Positions 6,444 through 14,586 of a DNA stretch of 19,826 nucleotides are shown here, one piece after another. The notes beneath the pieces were generated by a model, which saw only the letters and a program-made list of their open reading frames with translations, was not told the origin of the DNA and ran no database searches. The position numbers and the translations under genes are program-made. Each line of letters starts with the position of its first letter. Within the stretch, counting starts at the first letter, position 1. The DNA comes from Deltaproteobacteria bacterium (GTDB lineage Bacteria > Desulfobacterota > Dissulfuribacteria > Dissulfuribacterales > QOAL01), in contig JALWJV010000153.1 of assembly GCA_026996955.1 (NCBI GenBank), positions 1-19,826 of the forward strand, given 5' to 3'.

Positions 6444-7913
6444 ATGAACGTTCAGAGTAGTAAACGCAGCACGTATGTGGCATTTGTGGTTGCCCTGGTA
6501 GCCATGATAGGTGTCAGTTTCGGCATGTCAGGTCAGGCAATGGCTGATGACGCCGATATTAAACTGCTTGGCCGCATGTCAGATGCCTTTGCAGAGATAG
6601 TAAAGAAGGTGGAGCCGGCGGTTGTTTTTGTCCAGGTTTCAAAGACTGTTAAGGGTGGCCCCATGTCAAACGGCATGGGAGGAAGCCCCTTTGGGTTTTT
6701 CAATGATCCGTTTTTCCAGAGATTTTTCGGGCCCCAGTTCCAGCCGCGTCAGCGTTCCCCAAGAAAATTCAAGCAGATGGGCCAGTGTTCCGGTTTTATC
6801 ATAACAAGTGATGGCTACATAATGACAAACAATCATGTGGTTGGCGAGGCAGACGAAATAGACGTCAAGCTTTCTGATGGCAGGAAGTTTACCGCAAAGG
6901 TGATTGGTACTGACCCCAAGTCGGATGTTGCTGTAATCAAGATTGATGCCAAGAACCTTCCTGTTATTCCACTTGGTGATTCTGAGAAACTTGAGGTGGG
7001 GGAATGGGTCCTTGCCATTGGCAATCCCTTTGGCCTTGCCCACACAGTCACCGTTGGAGTTGTGAGCGCCAAGGGCAGGAGTCATCTGGGCATCAATGAT
7101 TACGAGGATTTTATCCAGACGGATGCGGCAATAAATCCGGGCAACTCCGGTGGTCCACTCATCAATATTCACGGTGAGGTAATTGGCATGAATACTGCCA
7201 TTTTCTCCAGGAGTGGAGGCTCCATGGGGATTGGTTTTGCCATACCTATAAACATGGCAAAGGCAGTGAAGGATCAGCTCATCAAGAATGGTAAGGTAAT
7301 TCGTGGCTGGCTCGGTGTGATAATTCAGGATATAGACGATGACCTTGCCCAGTCCTTTGGCCTCAAGAAGTCAGAAGGTGTGCTTATAGCCGAGGTATCG
7401 CCTGACTCTCCTGCAGCTAAAGGCGGGCTTAAACAAGGTGATGTGATCCTTTCCCTGAACGGTAAGCCGGTTAATGATGTTGGAGAGCTCAGAAACAAGA
7501 TTGCACTTACCTCTCCTGGCACAAAGGTCAAGTTTGTTGTCCTGAGGGATGGAAAGAAAAAGACCATCAAGGTAAAGATTGGTGAACAGCCTGACAGCAG
7601 AATTGTGTCAAAGGCAAATCATGAGCTTCTAGGTAAACTGGGACTTGTTGTCCAGGACCTCACGCCTGAACTTGCCCAACAGTTTGGTTATAAGGAGGGT
7701 GACGGCGTGCTGGTGGCAGAGGTAGAGCCTGGAAGCCCTGCAGCAAGTGTGGGTATCAGGCCTGGTCAGCTTATCCAGGAGGTAAACCGTGTTCCTGTCC
7801 ATGAGATGAAGGAGTTTCTTGAAGCCCTCAAGATCTCTGAGAAGACAGGGCGGGTATTATTCCGCATACGGGATGGTGAGTATGGGCGCTACGTTGCCAT
7901 AAGGATCAGGTAA
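6444..7913 (+). CDS. degP: Periplasmic serine protease, DegP/HtrA family (Do-like)
   Basis: HtrA proteases degrade and hold misfolded periplasmic proteins. The 489-residue product has a signal peptide (about 1-34, ending GQAMA). A trypsin-like domain has the full triad: H131 in TNNHVV, D161 in SDVAVIKID, and S235 in GNSGGPL. Two PDZ domains follow (about 290-380 and 395-489), the length and layout of DegP/DegQ. A glycine-rich, phenylalanine-rich loop at 71-100 resembles the regulatory LA loop. Cys115 stands where many relatives have glycine just before SGFII. The ATG has AAGGAG seven bases upstream. A strong terminator follows. It sits beside a secreted prolyl isomerase, suggesting a shared envelope quality-control role. 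DegP versus DegQ/MucD cannot be settled from sequence. Confidence 0.95.
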   Translation: MNVQSSKRSTYVAFVVALVAMIGVSFGMSGQAMADDADIKLLGRMSDAFAEIVKKVEPAVVFVQVSKTVKGGPMSNGMGGSPFGFFNDPFFQRFFGPQFQPRQRSPRKFKQMGQCSGFIITSDGYIMTNNHVVGEADEIDVKLSDGRKFTAKVIGTDPKSDVAVIKIDAKNLPVIPLGDSEKLEVGEWVLAIGNPFGLAHTVTVGVVSAKGRSHLGINDYEDFIQTDAAINPGNSGGPLINIHGEVIGMNTAIFSRSGGSMGIGFAIPINMAKAVKDQLIKNGKVIRGWLGVIIQDIDDDLAQSFGLKKSEGVLIAEVSPDSPAAKGGLKQGDVILSLNGKPVNDVGELRNKIALTSPGTKVKFVVLRDGKKKTIKVKIGEQPDSRIVSKANHELLGKLGLVVQDLTPELAQQFGYKEGDGVLVAEVEPGSPAASVGIRPGQLIQEVNRVPVHEMKEFLEALKISEKTGRVLFRIRDGEYGRYVAIRIR

Positions 7914-7933
7914 CAAGGCATATATTAAACAAC

Positions 7934-7973
7934 AAAAGCGCAGGCACTTTCAGAAAGCGGCCTGCGCTTTTTT
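7934..7973. terminator. Strong, probably bidirectional intrinsic terminator after degP
   Basis: AAAAGCGCAGGC (7934-7945) is a perfect 12-base inverted repeat with 7960-7971, separated by a 14-base loop, and the T-run continues to 7973. It begins 20 bases after the degP stop. On the minus strand the second arm is followed by a T-rich tract, so it may also stop transcription coming from the NtrC-type gene. Confidence 0.92.
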
Positions 7974-7979
7974 AAATTT

Positions 7980-8213
7980 ATGAAAGAAACTCTGGCTCTA
8001 AAGCATTATCTGGTCAAGATGTCTCCGGAACAGGTCTATTTTGTAAAGTTCATACTGGAGGCCTATGATAATCTTTTTTTGCCATCAACCCTTAACCAAA
8101 CCGCAGGTGCTGTAATCATAAGGGTTGTGTATGGTGAAGACACACTGCTAGAAGAGATCCTGGAGTCAATCTCGGAGAGAATCGGACTTGAGTGTATGGA
8201 GGAAGTGGTCTGA
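7980..8213 (+). CDS. DUF4911 domain-containing small protein
   Basis: The 77-residue protein resembles the DUF4911 family: a short N-terminus, then a VYFVKFILEAYDNL-type helix and a hydrophobic VIIRVVYGED strand. The family has no established function to my knowledge; no catalytic motif, signal peptide or membrane segment is seen. The first ATG lies only six bases beyond the degP terminator and has no ribosome site. An internal Met14 (8019) is an alternative start that keeps the family core. No separate promoter is evident, so expression might rely on terminator read-through. It converges on the NtrC-type gene with just ten bases between stop codons. The reading frame looks real because of its family resemblance; the start is uncertain. 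Confidence 0.7.
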   Translation: MKETLALKHYLVKMSPEQVYFVKFILEAYDNLFLPSTLNQTAGAVIIRVVYGEDTLLEEILESISERIGLECMEEVV

Positions 8214-8223
8214 GCTTTTAGAG

Positions 8224-9663
8224 TTACAGTTCCAGGTCTTGTCCTGCCTTCTGAGTCTTTTTAGTTCCAGGCGGTGTCTTGAAGGTTTTCGGGTCCAGAT
8301 CGTATTTTTGAAACAGTTTGTAAAAATCGGCCCGGTAGTAGCCGGCAATTTGTGCTGCCTGGCTTACGTTACCCTTGGTGTGCCGGAAGAGATTTATAAG
8401 ATATTCCTTTGTAAACTCATCCCTGACTTCACGCAGAGGTCTTAACGGCATGGACAAGGTGGTCTGTGAAAAGGCCGCCGGGTCACGGGTTGTCTCAGGA
8501 AGCAGGTCTTCGGTAATTACTTCGTCCCGGCACATTGCCACCAGGTATTCCACCATGTTTTCCAGTTCCCGGACATTGCCCGGCCAGTTGTAGTTCATGA
8601 GCCTTTCCACCACGGCCTGTTCCACCCTTACTATCTTCTTCCCGGCCCTGCCTGAATATTTCTTCATAAAATGTTGAAACAGCGGAATGATGTCCTCCTT
8701 TCGTTCCCTTAGCGGAGGCAGGTAAACCGGAATAACGTGTATGCGGTAGTAAAGGTCTTCCCTGAATTTGTCTTTTTCAACCAGTTCCTTAAGGTTGCGT
8801 TTTGTTGCCACAATGAGGCGTACATCAACCTTGATAACCTTGTCACTTCCAATGGGCTTTATCTCACCGGTCTCAATCACCCTTAGCAGCTTAGCCTGCA
8901 TAGCCTCGCTCATCTCACCCACTTCATCAAGAAACAGGGTTCCCCTGTTTGCAGTTCGGAACAGCCCCTCCTTCGCCCCTGATGCCCCTGTAAAGGAACC
9001 CTTAATGTGGCCAAAAAGCTCGTCTTCAAGAAGTGTTTCCGGAATGGCTGCGCAGTTTGTTGCGATGAAGGGGGCATCTGCCCGGTTGCTGTGAAGATGA
9101 ATAGCCCTTGCTGCAAGCTCCTTTCCAGTACCAGACTCTCCATAAATGGCGATGGTACTTTCTGTTGTGGCGACCTGAGCTATCTTGCTGAACACTTTCT
9201 GCATGGCAGGGCTGTTGCCTATCATGTTGACGAACCGGAACTGATTGCCGATTATCTTCTCCAAATGGTACATCCGGTTCAGGAGAGAGCGTTTTTCAAT
9301 GGCCTGAGCAATCTTGACAGACAGATCGTTATGGTCAATGGGTTTGCTTACGTATGAGTACGCCCCTTTCTTTACGGCCTCCACTGCCTGTTCAATAGTG
9401 CCAAAGGCAGTGAAGATTATGGTCTGAAGGGTGTTGTCAATTTCACGGCACTTTTCCATAAGTTCTGTACCTGTCAGACCATCCATCTTCTGGTCAGTGA
9501 GCAGCAGGTCGTATCGTTCACCGTCTTCGAATTTTTCCAGTGCTTCCAGAGGATCGCTAACTGCATCCACGTGATATCCCAGCAGTTCAAGACGCATTTT
9601 GATAACTTCGAGGATATCAACGGCATCATCTACTACAAGGATGCGTGATTTTTTCTCACTCAT
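8224..9663 (-). CDS. NtrC-family sigma54-dependent response regulator
   Basis: This regulator activates sigma54 promoters on phosphorylation. Numbered from the chosen ATG (479 residues), it has a receiver domain at about 5-120 with acidic pocket D12/D13, phosphoacceptor D57 and K107. An AAA+ domain follows, with Walker A GESGTGKE at 175-182, the sigma54-contact loop written GSFTGA at 222-227 (usual GAFTGA) and Walker B GTLFLDE at 241-247. The C-terminal DNA-binding helix-turn-helix (NVSQAAQIAGYYRADFYKLF) resembles the GlrR/QseF type. The open frame extends upstream to a GTG, but a GGAG lies six bases ahead of the ATG at 9663, which decides the start. It follows the hybrid kinase gene by 226 bases and is its likely partner. 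Target genes are unknown. Confidence 0.95.
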   Translation of the reverse strand: MSEKKSRILVVDDAVDILEVIKMRLELLGYHVDAVSDPLEALEKFEDGERYDLLLTDQKMDGLTGTELMEKCREIDNTLQTIIFTAFGTIEQAVEAVKKGAYSYVSKPIDHNDLSVKIAQAIEKRSLLNRMYHLEKIIGNQFRFVNMIGNSPAMQKVFSKIAQVATTESTIAIYGESGTGKELAARAIHLHSNRADAPFIATNCAAIPETLLEDELFGHIKGSFTGASGAKEGLFRTANRGTLFLDEVGEMSEAMQAKLLRVIETGEIKPIGSDKVIKVDVRLIVATKRNLKELVEKDKFREDLYYRIHVIPVYLPPLRERKEDIIPLFQHFMKKYSGRAGKKIVRVEQAVVERLMNYNWPGNVRELENMVEYLVAMCRDEVITEDLLPETTRDPAAFSQTTLSMPLRPLREVRDEFTKEYLINLFRHTKGNVSQAAQIAGYYRADFYKLFQKYDLDPKTFKTPPGTKKTQKAGQDLEL

Positions 9664-9846
9664 TGTTTGCTCCACTCACCCGGATCTGTTGCCTGACCAA
9701 GGAGAGATATAAATTCCCAGGCTCCGTATTATTTGTGATTCCAGTGCCTGTTTCAAATTGATATAAAAACAATCTTATATATATTAACATCTTTTTTGCT
9801 GAAGCGCACAACATAAGTTGGGCCATTGTAGGATTTGCATCATAAT

Positions 9847-9865
9847 TTTGAAACGTTCAACCTAC
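9847..9865 (+). repeat. Palindromic 19-base intergenic motif, copy B
   Basis: Reads TTTGAAACGTTCAACCTAC. It shares 16 of 19 positions with the copy at 1834-1852 (minus) and 14 of 19 with TTTGAAACACTCAATCTAG at 115-133. It is in the 226-base gap between the hybrid kinase stop and the regulator start. An outward palindrome TACGTACGTA (9863-9872) overlaps its end. A matching GTTTCAAA lies at 9750-9757, so the gap can also form an 8-bp stem. Nothing else, including a convincing promoter, is clear in this gap. Confidence 0.4.
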
Positions 9866-9889
9866 GTACGTAAGATGTGAAAAGTAAAT

Positions 9890-12640
9890 TCAAGCATCAA
9901 GCTCGTATCTTACTGCGCGGGCAAGTTTTTCCATAGTGTATGGCTTCTTGATGTATGCCCCTGCCCCCATTTCCTGTGCCATACTTACCCTTTCGGTTTC
10001 AGAAAAGCCGCTTGCAATAACCGCCTTCTGTTGCGGGTTAATCTCCTTAATCCTGCGGTAAGTTTCATATCCGTCAATTCCCGGGGGCATTATCATGTCA
10101 AGGACAATAAGGTCATAGCGTTTTTTGCTGCACATCTCAACGGCCTCTTCACCGCATGAGGCTGTATCAACATCATAGCCAAGAGTTTCAAGCAGATACT
10201 GTGCCACTTCCCGCTGTTCCTTTACGTCATCAACAACAAGAATTGTTTCTGATCCCCGAAGTTTCTGTATTTCCGTATCCCTGCGCTGTTCTGTTTTTTC
10301 CTGCCTTGTAACCGGAAGATAGACCTTGACTGTGGTCCCTTCGCCTACAGTGCTCTCAATGTCAATATAGCCGAAGTGGTCTTTCACACTTCCCCATACC
10401 ACTGCCATACCCAGTCCTGATCCGCTCCGTCCCATCACTTTTCGGGTATAAAACGGTTCAAATATGTGAGGCATATCCTCTTTCGAGATGCCGGTGCCGT
10501 TGTCCTTTATTGTGAGCAGGACATAATCCCCCTCAGTCACCTTGTCGTAGCCTGGTATAGGGGTATCAACATAAACATTAGCTGTGGTAATCCTGATAAT
10601 ACCGCCATTTGGCATTGCTTCGGCTGCATTAGTTACAAGGTTCATCACTGTCTTTGAGATATGCACATGGGAGCCTTCAATATTCATAAGGTCCGGAGCC
10701 AGTCTAGTCTCAATCTTGACCTCATTATTGGCATTTTCAAGCATCTTTTTAAGTTCCGGACTTTCAAGATACTCTCTGATTATGTCATTAAGATTTATAA
10801 CGGTGCGCTGTGAGACGCCTCGTCTTGCAAGGGTTAGCAAGTCCTGAACAACAGCAGTGGCTTTGAGGCCGGATTTTTTGATAGTGAGCAGTGCCTTTCG
10901 GAGTGGACTATCCTCTGGGACCTGCATCAGCATAATATCGGGATAGGTGACAATGCCGGCAAGGATGTTGTTTAGATCATGGGCAACGCCACCGGCTAAT
11001 GTACCCAATGCCTCCATTTTCTGTGCCCTCCTGAGCTGATCTTCAAGTTTCTTCTGAAGCGACAGGTCTACTGCCACCATTACGATATTTTCCACGTTCC
11101 CGGCATGATCCAGGCAGGGGGAGAGTGTAATAAGATAAGGTTTTCCGGCAATTTCCTGCTCAAATGATACAGCCTGCTTAATCTTGCCAGAGACCATGGA
11201 CCTGACAGGGCAGCTGTCATGATGCTCCACGTCTCTGCAAACTACCTCGTAGCACTTCCTTCCCTTTATGTTGAGATGGTTGCCATCCTGCTCCTTGTCT
11301 TCAAAAAGTATCAGGTCATTAAGGCGCTGGTTGTGTTCTGTAATGTTAAGCTCCCTGGATAGTACCATTGCAGGACCACCAATGGCCTTGAAGATGGTCT
11401 CCCATTTCCTTCGGGCCTCGCGGAGGCCCTCTTCACGTTCCCTGAGACGTCTGGTCATTATGTTAAAGCTCTGAGCAATAGTGGATATCTCCTTCAGTGC
11501 AGGCGTCTCAAGGGTTATATGATCGTTTCCGTCGGCAATGCGCCTTATGGCAGCGTTGAAGCTGCTTAGCGGGCTCAGGACATTTTTCCTTACCCAGTAG
11601 GTGGTTATGGTTGCGGCAAGTATGTAAAAGATTATGGAGGCAACTAATGATATTGCCATTGTGCGGCGCAGATTGTTGGTCTCCTCCTGAATGCGCATGT
11701 TTGTGGCAGCAATTGCCTGTCTGCACAACTCAAGGTTTATGCCCAGTTCATCTGCCAGCCTGTTTGCCTTTTCTATGGCAGCTGAAGCGGCGATAGCAGC
11801 AGAATATACCACCAACATGTTTGAACGGAGTATTTTGATCTCTTCCTGTAAAAACATTACCCTTCCCGCAAGAACAGGATGTGTGTTGGCCAGGTTATTC
11901 AGTTCTGAAAATAGTTTGTCCCACTGGGCATCGTCCTTCTGAGTAGTATTAATGGTGTGAAAAAGGCTAATCTTTCTATAAAAGTCTGCGCATATATTAA
12001 GGTATGTAATTCTTATCTCCGACAGGGCTTCCAGGGCAATGTTTTGTTTGTGCACAGCATCATAGTTTTCTTCTGCATGTCCATTTATGTCATCAGGCCG
12101 CGAGCTTATTGTATAGAAAAATTTATGTATCCATTCTGTTATTTCATCAATTTTCTGCTCTGTTTGCGCCATGGAGTCATAAAGGCGGTCAGTCTGGGTA
12201 AGGGCACGTATGCCGCTTTGCTGGAACAAGATTGCAGCCCTTTTTGTCTCTGAAACCGCTGTGGTAATGTCAGTGTTTTGTGTAAGTAGCTCTGAAATTG
12301 CCCTTCTTGCCTGCTCCAGGCTCTCCATTGCGCTTTCCATGTTCCATTTGAACTGCTCAATGGTGGCCATGCTGTGTTTGCGGGTAAACTGTGCCTGAAG
12401 GTCTGCCAGCGAGGTATAAATTTCTTCTATCGCCCTGGTAAGAGGGAAGAAAATCCGGTTTTCAAGCATGGAATGGGCAGCAACAGTCTTCTCAGCTTTA
12501 ATTATATTGATGGTAGATGTTGCTGAAATAATGCAGAAAATTAGCGTAAATGTTATTCCGCCAATTATGAAAATGTTTCGAAGAGAATACTGGTGGCGGC
12601 TGCCATAGGCAGGTTGCTCTGTAGAGTTGTCTTTATGCAT
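9890..12640 (-). CDS. Membrane-bound hybrid sensor histidine kinase with C-terminal receiver
   Basis: The 916-residue kinase is anchored by two membrane helices (about 23-47 and 328-350) that enclose a helical periplasmic sensor of about 280 residues, a long four-helix-bundle-like type. A HAMP linker (351-403) and a PAS domain (about 410-530) follow. The PAS domain carries C463, C468 and C477 in a CYEVVC...SCPV pattern common in kinases of sulfate-reducer relatives. The HisKA domain has phospho-accepting H554 in GGVAHDLNN. The ATPase domain has the N box around N671, a DNGTGIS G1 box at 713-719 and GSGLGMAVV at 740-748. The C-terminal receiver (about 798-914) has D848. The start overlaps the stop of the acetyltransferase gene by eight bases. 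The ligand is unknown; its output is probably the adjacent NtrC-type regulator. Confidence 0.94.
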   Translation of the reverse strand: MHKDNSTEQPAYGSRHQYSLRNIFIIGGITFTLIFCIISATSTINIIKAEKTVAAHSMLENRIFFPLTRAIEEIYTSLADLQAQFTRKHSMATIEQFKWNMESAMESLEQARRAISELLTQNTDITTAVSETKRAAILFQQSGIRALTQTDRLYDSMAQTEQKIDEITEWIHKFFYTISSRPDDINGHAEENYDAVHKQNIALEALSEIRITYLNICADFYRKISLFHTINTTQKDDAQWDKLFSELNNLANTHPVLAGRVMFLQEEIKILRSNMLVVYSAAIAASAAIEKANRLADELGINLELCRQAIAATNMRIQEETNNLRRTMAISLVASIIFYILAATITTYWVRKNVLSPLSSFNAAIRRIADGNDHITLETPALKEISTIAQSFNIMTRRLREREEGLREARRKWETIFKAIGGPAMVLSRELNITEHNQRLNDLILFEDKEQDGNHLNIKGRKCYEVVCRDVEHHDSCPVRSMVSGKIKQAVSFEQEIAGKPYLITLSPCLDHAGNVENIVMVAVDLSLQKKLEDQLRRAQKMEALGTLAGGVAHDLNNILAGIVTYPDIMLMQVPEDSPLRKALLTIKKSGLKATAVVQDLLTLARRGVSQRTVINLNDIIREYLESPELKKMLENANNEVKIETRLAPDLMNIEGSHVHISKTVMNLVTNAAEAMPNGGIIRITTANVYVDTPIPGYDKVTEGDYVLLTIKDNGTGISKEDMPHIFEPFYTRKVMGRSGSGLGMAVVWGSVKDHFGYIDIESTVGEGTTVKVYLPVTRQEKTEQRRDTEIQKLRGSETILVVDDVKEQREVAQYLLETLGYDVDTASCGEEAVEMCSKKRYDLIVLDMIMPPGIDGYETYRRIKEINPQQKAVIASGFSETERVSMAQEMGAGAYIKKPYTMEKLARAVRYELDA

Positions 12641-13229
12641 TAAACCGGTGGCATCTTTGGTGCTTAAATTGGGCTTTGCTTATGGATTTTACCATTATCA
12701 TGGGGTTGGAGTCATTACCTCTTACACATATTACGTTAAACCCCAATTTTTTATAAAGTGCTAAAGCTGGAGTGTTGGCCCTGTCTGTTTCAAGTATGCA
12801 TTTTTTTGCATCTGCCTTCTGTCCCATGTGAAGAGCTCTTGCAAGTAGCGCGGTTGCAATTCCGTTTCTTCTGAACTTTGGATGAACAGCCACCTTGAGT
12901 ATGTAAAGTTCCTCAAATAGAATCCGAAAGCAGATGTAACCTGCAACAACCTCTTTTCCCGCAGCAGGTTCGCGTTCTGCATCAATACAATCACGGCCAG
13001 AAACTGGCATATCAGTTCCCTGGATGCATTTTCCTGGAGTTTTGCCTGCATTGCAGGAAGCCTCGGTGATAAATGAGGCAACCAGCAAGGTGTTAAGGCT
13101 GTGGCCGGAAGTCTCAAGGATGTTGTTCCTGTTCCACCGGGCAAAGCGGCTCTGGGCTTCAATTATGCACAGGTGCTCAATGTCATTCAGGTTAAAGGGG
13201 CGAAGCAGTAGTGTGCCGGGGTGATGCAT
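12633..13229 (-). CDS. GNAT N-acetyltransferase, RimI-like
   Basis: The 198-residue protein is a GNAT-fold acetyl-CoA-dependent transferase. The acetyl-CoA binding motif A is clear at 113-129 (VAVHPKFRRNGIATALL), and the ANTPALALYKKLGF motif near 151-164 is typical of RimI, which acetylates the N-terminus of ribosomal protein S18. It differs from RimI in a roughly 40-residue insertion at about 54-93 that contains C59, C68 and C81, and in a basic tail. The substrate is therefore uncertain. No ribosome site is evident before the ATG. It lies 52 bases after the EIIA gene, with a hairpin between them, and overlaps the kinase gene by eight bases. RimI-like family is confident, the name RimI is not. 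Confidence 0.85.
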   Translation of the reverse strand: MHHPGTLLLRPFNLNDIEHLCIIEAQSRFARWNRNNILETSGHSLNTLLVASFITEASCNAGKTPGKCIQGTDMPVSGRDCIDAEREPAAGKEVVAGYICFRILFEELYILKVAVHPKFRRNGIATALLARALHMGQKADAKKCILETDRANTPALALYKKLGFNVICVRGNDSNPMIMVKSISKAQFKHQRCHRFNA

Positions 13230-13251
13230 AGTTGTGAAAGGGGGCTTGCTT

Positions 13252-13272
13252 CAAAGGGATAACTGCCCTTTG
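13252..13272 (-). other. Intercistronic stem-loop between EIIA(Man) and the acetyltransferase gene
   Basis: CAAAGGG (13252-13258) and CCCTTTG (13266-13272) form a perfect 7-bp stem with a 7-base loop. It is followed on the minus strand by a C-rich stretch with no T-run, so it is more likely an RNA processing or stability element within the operon than a terminator. It may explain different expression of upstream and downstream genes. Confidence 0.45.
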
Positions 13273-13281
13273 GTTGCAACA

Positions 13282-13683
13282 CTATTTGTTCAAGATAGCT
13301 GAGGCCTGATTGATTGATTTCTGACCATGTTTTACAATGGTTGCAGTGGTGTCCTTCAGTGATGTGTCATTCCTAATGCACTGGGAGAGTTTGATAAGCA
13401 TAGGTAGGTTAACACCGGTGATTACTTCAACCTTGCCCTCTTCCAGAAATGATAGTGTCATGTTGGCGGGAGTGCCGCCAAACATGTCGGTAAGTATCAG
13501 TATGCCATCCCCCTGATTTACCTTTTTTATGGTGTTTTTAATCTGTTTCTGCATCTCTTCTATGGGTTGGGACGGATCCATGGAAATAGGTTCCACGTTG
13601 GGAAGCTCGCCCACAATGAAAACCGCTGTCTTTAAAAGTTCTTCGGCTAACGCACCATGTGCGGCTATAACTGTTCCAATCAT
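13282..13683 (-). CDS. PTS EIIA component, mannose/fructose family
   Basis: The 133-residue protein is a stand-alone EIIA of the mannose family. His9, in the AAHG motif, is the expected phosphorylation site. The TDMFGGTPAN stretch near residues 66-75 is characteristic. In sugar uptake it would accept phosphate from HPr and pass it to EIIB, but no EIIB, EIIC or EIID gene is present in the window. A regulatory role in a PTS relay is therefore likely, as often seen in proteobacterial rpoN clusters. The ATG directly follows the rapZ stop (TAAATG), with GGGAG six bases upstream inside the end of rapZ, indicating coupled translation. Confidence 0.93.
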   Translation of the reverse strand: MIGTVIAAHGALAEELLKTAVFIVGELPNVEPISMDPSQPIEEMQKQIKNTIKKVNQGDGILILTDMFGGTPANMTLSFLEEGKVEVITGVNLPMLIKLSQCIRNDTSLKDTTATIVKHGQKSINQASAILNK

Positions 13684-14586
13684 TTAAGACTCCCGTTGCA
13701 TATCCCTATGAGTTATGAGGACCTCTTCTTCCCTCTTGGAGAGGTATTTTTTTAGCCATTCGGCTATGGTCACACTTCGGTGACGGCCTCCTGTACATCC
13801 AACTGCTATTACAAGATACGATTTGCCCTCTTTTTTATACTGGGGAATTATAAAATCAAGCATGTTGGACAGATGCGTGGTGAACTCCTGGGTTTCGTGG
13901 TGTTTCAGTACAAAATCCTGGACATCCCTGTCCCTGCCGCTTAGCTGTTTAAGCTCAGGTACAAAATAAGGGTTGGGCAGGAAGCGTACGTCAAATACAA
14001 GGTTTGCATCAGCTGGCACCCCGTATTTGAACCCAAAAGACATAACATGAAGGACAAGCTGGTCCAGCCTCTGACGTGGGGAGTAGAGTGCAAATATGGT
14101 TTCCCTGAGTTGGTGTACGTTGAAATTGGATGTGTCTATGATGCGATCTGCAAATTCCCTGAGACCGCTTAATCTTTCCCTCTCAATTTTTATGCCTGTC
14201 CCAATGTCACCTCGGCTGTCAAGGGGATGCCGTCTTCTGGTCTGGCTGAATCTTCTAATAATGATTTCATCAGAACAGTCCAGGAACAGCACTTCAAGAT
14301 GGAAACCGCTGTTTCTTATTCTGGTAAATATTGAACGGTACTGGTCAAGGAAGCTCTTCTCCCTTACATCCATTACAAGTGCGGTTTTGGTCTCCTCTAT
14401 GGCGCTGTTTTCAGTAAGGAGGAGGAATTCTGGAAGGAGCGCAATGGGGAGGTTGTCCACACAGTAATACCCCATGTCTTCAAATGCCTTGAGTGTGGTG
14501 CTCTTGCCTGAGCCGGACATACCGGTGATTACTACTGTCTGGACAAGGCGTCTCTGTTCAGGGATATGGTAATCATTGCCGGGCAT
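13684..14586 (-). CDS. rapZ: RapZ-type P-loop nucleotide-binding regulator (YvcJ/RapZ family)
   Basis: In E. coli RapZ is an RNA adaptor that controls glucosamine-6-phosphate synthase through small RNAs and RNase E; in Bacillus the homologue YvcJ is a nucleotide hydrolase. The 300-residue length is slightly above the usual 285-290. A Walker A motif, GMSGSGKST, lies at 22-30. The conserved C-terminal domain contains MSFGFKYGVP around 182-191 and the GCTGGRHRSV signature near 259-268. The ATG is preceded by GAGGA five bases upstream and overlaps the end of ptsN by 14 bases. Whether RNA binding is conserved in this lineage is not shown. Its position between ptsN and EIIA(Man) is the classic arrangement. 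Confidence 0.95.
   Translation of the reverse strand: MPGNDYHIPEQRRLVQTVVITGMSGSGKSTTLKAFEDMGYYCVDNLPIALLPEFLLLTENSAIEETKTALVMDVREKSFLDQYRSIFTRIRNSGFHLEVLFLDCSDEIIIRRFSQTRRRHPLDSRGDIGTGIKIERERLSGLREFADRIIDTSNFNVHQLRETIFALYSPRQRLDQLVLHVMSFGFKYGVPADANLVFDVRFLPNPYFVPELKQLSGRDRDVQDFVLKHHETQEFTTHLSNMLDFIIPQYKKEGKSYLVIAVGCTGGRHRSVTIAEWLKKYLSKREEEVLITHRDMQRES

Noticed and set aside
9691..9750. Alternating GCCTG/CAGGC/GCCTG elements as an attenuator ahead of the NtrC-type regulator
   Set aside because: The two alternative stems are only five base pairs and lack a T-run; too weak to claim a switch.
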